64,000 nucleotides of DNA from Okapia johnstoni (lineage: Eukaryota > Chordata > Mammalia > Artiodactyla > Giraffidae), in the NCBI GenBank assembly GCA_024291935.2, contig CM044306.1, forward strand, positions 19,725,001-19,789,000, in the 5' to 3' direction. Positions within the stretch are counted from its first letter, which is position 1. Every line of letters starts with the position of its first letter. The notes below the pieces were generated by a model. The model was not told where the DNA came from. It saw only the letters and a list, made by a program, of their open reading frames with translations, and made no database searches. Positions 25,951-37,900 of the stretch are shown here, piece by piece. Position numbers and translations under genes: made by a program.

Positions 25951-28900
25951 CTTACTATGTCGCAAATCGTGTTCTTATTATTGTTTTTTAGTAGGAACAA
26001 GAATCAGTAGGTCATCAATAGAGTAATGACTTAGAGCAATGCCTGGTACTTGTTACCATGATGAATGTTTGCTATTACTGTTTACTGTTATTACTGCTGC
26101 TATTGTTTGGCCTAGAAACCAAAAGCTGTTAAGACTGACTCACCTTGTCGACCCTCCTGGCCCTCCCAGATCATTCCAAATGGAACACCTGAGTGAGAAG
26201 GGACTTTTGCTGAGGTCTCTGGGGAGGTGGTCTTAGGACCCCTGGTCCCCTGGTGCTCCCTGACAGAAGGCTCCAAGTCAGACGAGTCTGGGCGGTGCTG
26301 CCAGTTACTCTGTCCTCTTGGGACTTAAATGCTCCTGAGTATATCAAAAGGACCTTGTAGATCTGAAGCCTACTTGGCCTTAAGTCCTTCTGCAAACTCA
26401 TGTGACAGTGGAAAATTAAAATATTTCGGCGTTTACATAAACCTTCTAGCAATAGCCTGGGATGCAGCTTGGCACATGGTATTCATTATCTATTGCTGTG
26501 TTTCTTAAAAATCACCCCAAAACAAAGTGACTTCAATAATAAATGTATATCCTCATGATTCCTGTGCTTTAGGATCCAGGGCTTGGTTGGGAGGTTCTGG
26601 CAGGTGCAGGGAGGAGGTCTCTGTTGAGGTGGTCAGATGTGGGCAGGCTGCAGGTGGCTGGTAGGTGGGCTTCTGCCCTGATGGCTGAGAGTCCTTCCCC
26701 CAGCCACTACTCTTGGCTGCCTTCCCCCCAAATGAGCTAGTCAGGGCAGAGTGTTGAACGACCCAAATTCAGGAAGAGAGGCATGAGTTTCCACCTTTTT
26801 AAAGGAACTTATGGACATATTTTATTTATTTATTTTGGTCATGCTGAGCAGCATGTGGAATCTTATTTCCTCAACCGGAGATCAAAATCTGTGTTCCCTG
26901 AAGTGGAAGCACCCAGTCTTAACCACTAGACTGCCAGGGAAGTCCCTGTGGACATTATTTTAAAGTCACCTACCATGTGCACCCTCCAGGTGTCTCTTAC
27001 TGCCGTGTGAACTTCTCTGTGCTTATTAATTCCTCTTCCTTCCCTTCCCTTGTGTTCCATTTACTACCTCCCCTTCCCCATTATTCCTGAGGCATCTCTG
27101 GACCCTCACTGAGCATCTACACCCACAAAAAACTCCACAGTATTATTAGTACACGTGTGTTTCCCACACCTGTACTCACACCTCACCTCACTGCATCTCC
27201 TGCTCTCACCAGGTACCCCGGCTCAACGTTTATGGATCATGTGTTACGTTATCAGGACACTCCAGGAGTCAAAATGATTGTGGTTCTCGGAGAGGTAAGT
27301 TTGTTTTGTTTTGTTTTTAATTTTTTTTATTTTTATAAAAGTCATGGTATTTTGGTTTTTAAGAAAGTCATGCATTTTGTTTATGTATAACTGAAAGTGA
27401 CAGTCCCTGGCTGGTCTGGTGGGTGGAGTGGATAGCTGGAGTCAAAGAGCCTCTCTGGTGTGCGCCCCTGATCAGATCTGGTCCTAAATTATCTCATACC
27501 CTTAGATCAGGAAGGGGGATACCCACCATCCTTTGAAAATTCTTCGTTGCCTCTCTCATCTGCATCTTCCAGGCTGTTATTTGACCAAAGCCCCTGTTCC
27601 CTCATCTTCAAGTTGGAACTCCAGACACCTGATGGCCTGGGCTCCTGCCTGATTCAGGACAGATTTTCCTGCTGCATTGCTGCTCTTGGAGCAACTCAGA
27701 ATGGGTTCCACTGACTCAGGGGCTTTTTCTTGTTGCCTGGCAGATAGGAGGCACAGAGGAGTATAAGATCTGCCGGGGCATCAAGGAGGGCCGCATCACC
27801 AAGCCCGTGGTCTGCTGGTGTATCGGGACCTGTGCCACCATGTTCTCCTCTGAGGTATGGCCGGGACTGGTCCCTCCTGGGTGGGGGACCTGAGGGAGGG
27901 CGTCTCTGGGAAACCACGTGGGCAACTTAGGAAGCAGCTAGTTCCATCAATAAGCATTCGTTACCTGCTTGGTTACTACAAGGGCCAGCTGGGCCCCTCC
28001 TCTCTATAAGCTAAAGTCCAGTTGCAAGAGACAAATTCATCCCCAGATTGAGGCCAGAGCAAGGCTTTGAGTTCCTTTTCGGAGTACGAGTAACGTACTG
28101 CCTGGATTAGTTGAGCTGGCATCTAAAGAAGATGAACTTCTCCTTAAGGGATGAGAAGGAGTTTCGCTGAGCGAGATGGGGGCCGAGGAGGGAGAGGACA
28201 AAAACCTAGGCTCAGAGCTGGTGAGGAGCTGGTGGGAAGTCCTGTGTGAGGAGGGATTGTAGAGGAAAACCTCTGGATGTGTTAGCATGACCTGATACGT
28301 ATGAAAGTGCCTGGGAGCAGAAGTCCAGCCTGTAGTGCATGTTAGATAGAAACGCTCTGAGCTGTCCCACTCCTGCTGGGTGGGACTAGCCAGACCTCAG
28401 CCCCTGGAGTCCAGCTTAGAGAATCCTTTGTGTTAAAGAAGGCCCACCCGCTAATGATGAAATAACCACTTGTCACCATCAGTTCGTCAGTAGCTGAGCA
28501 GGCTCTGAGCGTCAGACCTTGACCTCTGCTGTGTGTATATAAAATAAAACTTGGCCATTAAGGCTTCCTGCAGCAGCGATAATTCCTACACTTAAACCCT
28601 CAGTCCTTGGACTTCCCTGGTGATCCAGTGGTTCAGGATCTACGCTACCACTTCAGGAGACATAGGTTCTGTCCTTAGATGGGGGACTAAGATCCCACAA
28701 GCTGTGAGGTGCGGCCATCCTCAGTTCTTCCTTCCAGGAAGCCTGTCACACTATCCTTTCCCTTAGGTTGATTGCCTTTCTCCTTTGATTCCTGTCACCT
28801 CCAAACAGCACTATTTGTCCGGTTGTAAAATGTACCTTTCCTGTGAACTAGCAGCTCCATTTCCTCTAATTTACTTGGTGGATGTGTGTGCAGAAATGTT

Positions 28901-31900
28901 TAGAAGTATGTGTACTTGGAGGATACTTGCTGCCATGTGGTGATGGCAAGACATGGAAACACCCTAAACAATGGTTGGGAGGGGACTGTGTTGTGTCCTC
29001 ATGGCACAACCATGTAATAGAAAACTGAGCAGGAGAAGAACAGGGTGGATCTTGAGGTGTCGATGTAGAAAGGGTTCAAGTCACGTGGGATCTAAGAACA
29101 TGCAAGATGTGGCAAATGCTTACCATAGGATCTAGTTTGTGTAACTGTGAACTGTACATGTGTGTATCTTTTTTCCAAATAAGTGAAAGGGGAGGGAGCG
29201 GGTCATGGATCCTGCCCATCCTCCAGGGCTGAGCTCCACTTCCACAGGCCTTAGAGTTAGATCCTGGTGCATCTGTATGACTGGGGCGAGTCATTTCACC
29301 TCTCTGTACCTCATTTTCCTGAGCTATAGAAAGGAGATGATTCTGAGGGACTTCCCTGCCGGCCCAGTGGCTAAGACTCCATACGTCCACTGCAGAGGAA
29401 ATACCAGTTTGATACCTGGTTGGGGAACTCAGATCCCACATGCTGCCTGATGCAGCCATGAAAAAGGGGGGGTGAGGGGGATGATTCGGGATTGCTGTGT
29501 GGCTTAGATAAGAAGGTAATTGTAAAGGTGTGGCACATACAGGTCTTAGCAAATACTGGTTTCCAGTCTTCAACACACCTGTTCCATGAAGCCGTTCCTT
29601 AGTCTGTTTCTTCATGGCTGCTCTCTGTTCCACTACAACAGCTGAAAACAGTTCCTCCCACCCCTCCGGGCTTTCTCGTAACCAGTTCTGCTTTACAGCA
29701 GTCCCCAGCGTGCCGAGAACCCCTCCAAGAGGGTGGGGACCCTGCTCATTTGTTTCTGGCCACGCGCTCATCATCACCCTCTGGGTAGGGCAGGTCCTTG
29801 AAGTATTTTGCTTTTTGGTGGGGAGGGGGTTAAAAATAATTATTTTTGGCTGTGCTGGATCTTCCTTACTGAATGGGCTTTTGCTCTAGTGGCGGTGTGC
29901 GGGCTTCTCATCGCGGCGGCTTCTCTTGTTGCGGAGCACAGGCTCTAGGGTGCGAGGGCTTCAGTTGCTACGGCGTGTGGGCTCAGTAGTTGTGTCTCCT
30001 GGGCTCTAGAACATAGGCTCAATAGTTGTGGCTTAGTTGCTCCACGGCATGCGGGATCTTCTCGGATCAGGGATGGAACCCATGTCTCCTGCAATGACAG
30101 GTGGATGCTTTACCCCTGAGCTGCCTGGGAAGCCCTCAAGGTGTTTTATTTTTGCTTTTTATTCATTTTGTTTTAAAACTTTCTTTATGTAGTTTCAAGA
30201 ATACACAAACGTAGAGTAGTACCATGATGGTCCAGGTAATAAGTGTTTTTTGATTTCTTGAACAGGTCTCATGACCTTGCAGAGCTCTCTGCCCCATAGA
30301 GGAGGTGAGATAGGTACACAACACATTATCCTCGGTTCAGTGCCTCGGGAAAATGGAACTGAGAACAGGGAGATGGGACTTCCCTGGTGGTACAGTGGAT
30401 AGGAATCCGCCTGCCAATGCAGCGGACACGAGTTCGATCCCTAATCAGGAAAGATTCCTCATGTTGCAGAGAGACTCAGCCACAGCTGCTGAGCCTGTGC
30501 TCTAGAGCCCGTGCTCCTCAAAAGAGAAGCCATGGCAATGAGAAGCCTGCGCGTCTCAGCTAGAGAGTAGCCCCCACTTGTCACAGCTAGAGAAAGCCTG
30601 CACAAAGCAACACAAGACCCAGGGCTACCAAAGATAAATTAAAACATAACAGTTACATTAAAAAAAAAAAAAAAAGAATTGGGAGTAGAGATAAGACAGT
30701 GGTAAGATGGCAGTGTCCCAAAACGCTGGTCCTATAGCTGCTGCTGCTGCTTATTCACTCAGTCATGTCCGACTCTTTGTGACTCCATGGACTGTAGCCT
30801 GCCAGGCTCCTCTGTCATGGGATTCTCCAGGCAAGAATACTAGAGTGGGTTGCCATGCCCTCCTCCAGGGGACCTTCCTGATCCAGGGATTGAACCCGGG
30901 TCTCCTGCATTGCAGGCAGATTCTTTATTTTTTTTAGATATTTTTTGATGTGGACCATTTTTAAAGTCTTTATTGAATCTGTTACAAGATTGCGTCTGTT
31001 TTATGTTTTAGTTTTTTGGCCCGGAGGCATGTGGAGTTAACTCCCTGCCAGGGATCGAACCCTCACCCCCTGCATTGGAAGGCGAAGTCTTAACCACTGG
31101 ACCGCCAGGGAAGTCCCTGCAGGAGGATTCTTAACTGCTGAGCCATCAGAGTCCTGTAGCGATGGTCCTCAAAACAAAACGAAAACCAATGAAAAGGAAG
31201 CTTCTATAAATTATGAACATACTCAGATTTTATTATCTCCCTTTTAAAAGCTTTAGCTCTGAGAAATCTGAGTTAAACTTGCTTAACTTCTTTAAGTCCA
31301 GTGTTCTTTGAGTTTATGTGAATGCACAGTCTCTTCTCCTTCCCACCCCATCTACCCACGCAGATTAAGTTCTGTATAGAAGGCCCTGGGAACTTGCTTT
31401 GAAGCCTTGCTTCAAGCCTTGCTAACCAGAGAGCAGCACCTAATCTTTTTAACACTTCAGCTCCAGGACTTCCCTGGTAGTCCCAGTGGTTAAGACTTTG
31501 CACTTGATCAGGGAACTAAGACCCACGTGCCATGCAGCATGGCCAAAAATAAATAAAATAATGATAAAATTAAAAAAAATTTAAAATCCCATTTCACCCC
31601 CCCTTTTGTTATATGTCGGAGTAAGGACCACAGGGAGAGGCCACATTCACTGTCTGGTTTAAATGCTGCCACAAACCACCTGTGTGACCTTGGCAAGTTA
31701 CTCTACCGCTCTGTGCTTCCATTTCCTTGTTGAGAGGAAACAGTTGTAGGTACTGAATGATGATATTTGTGAAGCTTTTAGAAAAGTGCCTGGATGCAGT
31801 GTTATTTTGTTATTTTGGGCTTCCCTCATAGCTCAGTGTTTAAAGAGTCTGACTGCAATGTAGGAGACTTGGATTCGATCCCTGGGTTGGGAAGATCCCC

Positions 31901-34900
31901 TGGAGAAGGAAATGGCAACCCGGTATTCTCGCCTGGAGAATCCCATGGACAGAGGAGCCTGGCAGGCTACAGTCTGTGGGGTTGAAAGAGTCCAAGTGAG
32001 ACAGGACTGAGCAACAAAGCATGCGCATGCATGTGAAGTGTTATTTAAACAGGGAAGATATGATTATCACACCTGCCATGATAAGAGTTTTGTACCACAT
32101 TTCATTAAGTTAATCTCTTTTCCTTATTGCTTAATCAAAGACACAGTTACCACATAGCTCTCCTGATTGGTTTTTTCCTTCCTTCTCTCTCCCTATAACC
32201 AGCTCCCTACCCCATATTCCGTTGGGTTTATAGTTTAATCTTAGTTCATGCTCAGGTGGAAGGGGGCCATAGCTGATTAGCTCCCCGTGATTGTTGCTAT
32301 GTGGGAATATAGGCCAAATGGTGCAAAATGTGGCTTTTTTTAAAAAAAGTGGAAATTTGGATTTTTACAGGAAATCTTCTGGGGTTCTGTTTTGTTTAGT
32401 GAGGGTACGTACTTCATACCAAGTATGTGCAGGACAGTCATATCACGCCTATGAGCTCCGCTCAGCTAAGTCTGGCAGTTTGTAACTTCTCATAGTTGCC
32501 CCAAACTGACCGCTATTCTCTGTCTCTTCATCTCCACCCCTACCCTAGTAAGTGCCCCATGGGAAGCCAGAGGAAGGTATTTGTGGAGTTGGGCACCAGG
32601 CTCGTATCCTGGCTCCAGTGCGCCAGCTCTGTGACCTTGAGTAAGCTCTTGAACTTCTCGGTGCCTCAGGTTCTCACCTGTGCCTGAGGGTCAGCCATCG
32701 CACCTATTCAGTGAGCCTTCTGGGGGCCTGAAGTGATTCACGTAGAGCAAGGGTCCTCAGCCTCCAGGATCTGATGCCTGATGAGCTGAGGTGGAGCTGA
32801 TGTAATAATAATAGAAATAAAACGCACAGTAAATGTAATGCGCTTGAATCATCCCAAGACTATTACCCCCCCACACACCCCCACCCCCCGGTCTTTGGAA
32901 AAATTGACTTCCACGAAGCTGGCCCCTGGTGCCAGAAAAGTTGGGGACCACTGACATAGAGCATTGGGTAGGGTCTGGCCTGTAATCAGTGCCGACATCC
33001 TCAGGAGCCTTCTCTCTCTTAGGGGATTGACTGGCCTGCTAAAGCCGTTCTTTGCATTCCAGGTCCAGTTCGGCCACGCTGGAGCTTGTGCCAACCAGGC
33101 TTCCGAAACTGCGGTTGCCAAGAACCAGGCCTTGAAGGAGGCCGGAGTGTTTGTGCCCCGGAGCTTCGATGAGCTGGGAGAAATCATCCAGTAAGTGGGC
33201 CTGGGGAGGGTGGCACCTCCCTGCCCCTTTCCCAGTCGCTTGCCAGGACAGCAGCCTCACCGAAATACAGGTGTCCGATATGCCTGGTCTTTCTCAGGGG
33301 TCTAAGGCAGCTCTTCACATGGTCCAGAATCCTTCCTTTTTGGCTTTCCTTTTTTCTAACTTGTTTCTAGAAGCAGCAGTTATAGGCTGTTCAGACTGAG
33401 GTTAAAACATTCAGTTTCTGAGCCTACCTTGGTGGGCCATGAATGAGAGATAAGCGTAGGAACATTCATCCATTACATGAGCTGTTGTCCCTTCCCGTTC
33501 CTCCCCTCTGGCCTTCCTTGGCCTCCAGACTCAGCCTTCTCTAAGGTCCCATTCAGAGGCAGTGGGGCGGGTCTTGGCAAGAACCTGTTTTCATTTAGTT
33601 CTTGGGACTCCACCTGGTAAGGGTAAGCTGCTGACAAGGGGAGATACGGGGCTGGGAATCTCTGGGGTTAGATGGAAGAGCATTCGAGAGATGCCCTAGA
33701 AGAGCCCAGAAGAATGAAATCCACATGGATGTCTCTTCTCTGCTTCCCCTGCCTCCCAGGTCTGTGTACGAGGATCTTGTGGCCAGAGGAGTCATTGTAC
33801 CTGCTCAGGAGGTGCCACCCCCAACAGTACCCATGGACTACTCTTGGGCTCGGGTAGGTGCCCCGCATGTCCCTGACCATGTGTGTGGCCGAGGTATGCT
33901 GGAGCTTGTGAAGTGGCCCCTTTTGACCAGCCAGAGAAACAGATGCAAGGCCCAGGAGGGCAAGGACAGCGTGTATCTCCCACAGTGGTGTGGCCTGACC
34001 TGGGAACAGGAGCTGGGGACAGACAATGTCCTCTAGAGCCGTCTGCACCTGCTAAGAGATTTCAGGCTACTTGTCTAAGGCAGGGACATAGATATCGAGC
34101 GAATTCTCTTACCTACAAGATCTCTTAGAAATCCATTTTTAAAAGGCCAATAACCCCTTAGAACAATGGGTAGGAAATGTTCTTTCAGTATGAAGAGATG
34201 CTCAGCTTCACTCCTTATAAAACAAACCAAAGTAGAAACTGCGATACCAGTTATCTCTTACAGGTCAGCAAAGACCAAAAAAAAAAATTACCTGATATAT
34301 TGTTTGTATGGGTGTGAGGAGGCTGGAGGGGCTTCCCTGGTGGCTCAGCGGTAAAGAATCCGCCTGCAATGCAGGAGCCACAGGTGACGTGGGTTCAGTC
34401 CCTGAGTCAGGAAGATCCCCTGGAGGAGGGCATGGCAACCCGCTCCAGTATTCTTGCCTGGAGAATCCCATGGAAAGAGGAACCTGGCGGGCTACAGTCC
34501 ATAGGGTGGCAAAGAGTTGGACATGACTGAAGTGACTTAGCACACATGATGAGGCTGGTACATTGATTCGTTGGTGGTGGGAGGGGTGTTGGCATGACCC
34601 CTCTGAAAGGCACTTGGATAATGTCAATCCAGTGTAACAGCGCTCCTACCGTATGACACAGCAATTCCTTGTCTGGAAAGCTCCTTGAAGGAAATGCTTG
34701 CATATACACATATGTTCAAGAATATTTTTTGAGCTGATGGTCATTGGTGGAGGAATGGCCGACATGTGGGATTGTCATGAGGGGATACTCTACAGCAGTT
34801 AAAAGGAAGGAACTAGATCTAGATATATGCTGACGTGTATAGCACTCAGATTCATTGAGTAAACAGCACATTGTAGAACAGTGTTTCTATTATGAGTATG

Positions 34901-37900
34901 AAAAATGTAGGCATGCAAAATGACGTCTGTTTTCCATGTGTCTATGTGTGTATATAAAATCAGAGAAAGAAAGGTCCAGAAAAATGTTCACTCAACTAAC
35001 AGACACGAAATCAGAAAACCAGGGTGGGTGGGGTGGAGGTCAAAGGCAACATGACTTCATCTGTTCTAGTGTAGATTTCTTCAAAGGAGAGTGTATTCCT
35101 GTTGCTTCTGTAATTAAAATATAATTAAAGGCATTTCTTAAGTTCAGAAGGGATAACTAAAGAAATGGGCTTGGACAGAGTTAGCTGATGCTACCCACCT
35201 TGTGCCCCAACTCTGAGAACGGAAGATTCAGGATCTCAGTGCCTTCCCCTTGGAAAAGGACGTGTTGAGGGGATTCTCCCACTTCCCCAGCTACGTGCCT
35301 CATTAACGTTTTGCTGGGGGATTGGCAGCTGTGTGTTGAGTATTTAAAAATTGTCCCTTTGGAGTCATTCTTCCATTTCTTAGCCAGGTGACCTGGGGTT
35401 GGTTACTCTGTTGTGAGGTTAAAATGAACCTCTGGATGCCAACAGCTAAGTGTCCTGCCTGAGTCCACAAACTTTCAGTAAAGACAAGAAACAGCTCAGG
35501 CTGAGCGGATGCCGTGGAGTGATTGCTCTTGTTTTCTTGCCCCAAGTGATCTAATCAAAGGGCTTTGCGCTTCCTTCTTGGGAGGATTTTGAGAGTTGTT
35601 GCTTGGCTGCCTGTATTTAAGACCTGGGACACTGGTTCCAGGCACAGACAGTGGGGACATTCTGGGAGAATCTCCAGTCACCACATCCCTGCTTGTCTCT
35701 GCCCCCATCTCTGCTCAGGAGCTGGGCTTGATCCGCAAACCTGCCTCGTTCATGACCAGCATCTGTGATGAGCGAGGACAGGAGCTCATCTACGCAGGCA
35801 TGCCTATCACCGAGGTCTTCAAGGAGGAGATGGGCATTGGTGGGGTCCTCGGCCTCCTCTGGTTCCAGAAAAGGTGAGGCGTGGAGGGCAGAAGAGGGTA
35901 GGGCCTTGTGACTCAGAGTTCATTTTCTTCCCCTGCCAAGGGAGTGGGGTGGGCAGCTTTGGGGAACATGTCCAGGGCTAAGCTTTCTGGCCACAGATCA
36001 ATGGAAAGATCAGAGGAAAGAGATACAGGTTGTTCCTAAGCCTTCAAAGGATGGAAAGGCCAGCCTGAACCAAGGAAAGTAGAAAGCAGTGACCTCATCA
36101 AGGATCTTGGATCAAGGATCTTTCCCTTGGGAACTTTTAAAGAAATGGGCCAGAGTTGAATGCAGGCCTGTTGAGAGAAAGGTCAGGGTTAGCACAGAAG
36201 GTCTGGGTGCATCTAATGGCTTAAAGAGGCTTAAAGGCCTGGTGGAGTTGCTCAACAGGCAGAAAGTACCTTGTAGTGTGTCCTCTGAATTTGTGTCTCA
36301 TCAGCTTATATGGGGGGGAAAAGCGGTTTTCTCTGCAACTCCCAAGCTCAGCCTCCCTTGGGACTGACAGCTGGGCAAGGAGGCCAGTGAGTACATATCA
36401 CAGAGCCCTGCCTTGGAATGGTCCTGGGCAGAAAGCCAGGTGGAAATCTTGGTGTGTGTCCTGCTCTCACCTCCGAGAGATGGGTCTGGGTCCTGCCTTG
36501 AGCTCTTCCTGGGAAAAGTTCAAGGCTTGTAACACCTGACAGGTCTCACTGTATGTGCTCTTGCGTCCCCACAGCTGCAGACTTTGGGGAGATTTTGTTT
36601 ATTTTGTAGGTTTTGGTTTTTTTATTGTGCTGCACACTTCGCAGGATCTTAATTCCCCAACCTGGGATGGAACCTGCCCAAGCAGTGAAAGCGTGGAGTC
36701 CTAACCACTGGACCACCAGGGAACTCCCCAGACTTTGTTCTTAGTCATCAGTGGGAGGTTGATCACTGTGCACTGTGAAAGGGACCAGTGCCCTCACCTC
36801 CTTTCTGCCTGGCACGTGGAGAGTAGTAACTGCAAACATGGGTCACATCCTGTCTCAGCAGTTCAGCTGAAAACCACTGCCTAAAGAAGAGATTTCAAGC
36901 CCTGCTTGCTAACCTCAATTTTAAAAGCAATATTTGATATCGGCAACATCCAGAGCCACTCAGGGATCAAAAAGTTCCACCCTGGAGTTGTAAGATAGTG
37001 TTAGACCTGGATTGGGAGCTTGTTGCCCTTCTAGAGTTTGAGTGACTTGTTCAAGGAGATGGGAAACAGGAGGACCATGGGCTCGTCAGTGTATCTCCTG
37101 TTCAGCCCCTCACTTTTGTTCCAGCTCTCATGTCCCCTCCCCTGTCCTCGCCCTCCTCCAGGTTGCCCAAGTACTCCTGCCAGTTCATTGAGATGTGCCT
37201 GATGGTGACGGCTGATCACGGGCCCGCTGTCTCTGGGGCTCACAACACCATCATCTGCGCTCGGGCTGGCAAGGATCTGGTCTCCAGCCTCACCTCGGGA
37301 CTGCTCACTATCGTGAGTATTGTCATCCTAGGAGGTGAACAGCGGGGACATCCACCTTTGGCATCATGCCACTTGGCTGCACTGCAGTCCTAGGGGGAGC
37401 CATGAAGTGTGAGACCCAGTGCCAGGCGCCGTTGAGGGGAACCCTGGATCAGCCCGAGAAGCCGGAGACTGACAGCTTGGGGTGACATGGGCTGGCTCCT
37501 CCCACAGGGCGACCGGTTTGGGGGTGCCCTGGATGCAGCAGCCAAGATGTTCAGCAAGGCCTTTGACAGCGGCATCATCCCCATGGAGTTTGTGAACAAG
37601 ATGAAGAAGGAAGGAAAGCTTATCATGGGCATCGGTCACCGAGTGAAGTCGGTGAGTTGTCTCTCTCCGTCAGGCACTGGGTCAACGGGGTGTGGGGCAC
37701 AGCCAGGCTCTCAGCTCCCAGCAGGCAAAGCTTTGCTGACAGATGCCGACACTGAGCAGCTCTTTTTCCCATTATAAAACGGATTGTCCATAAACAGTTT
37801 CTATCATGTTTGGTTGTGTGAAAATGTGATGAACTGGGACCTTGGTAACTTTAGCATCCCAGGTGACTCTTACAGGAGGAAGGACTAAGGTCAGGGTTAA

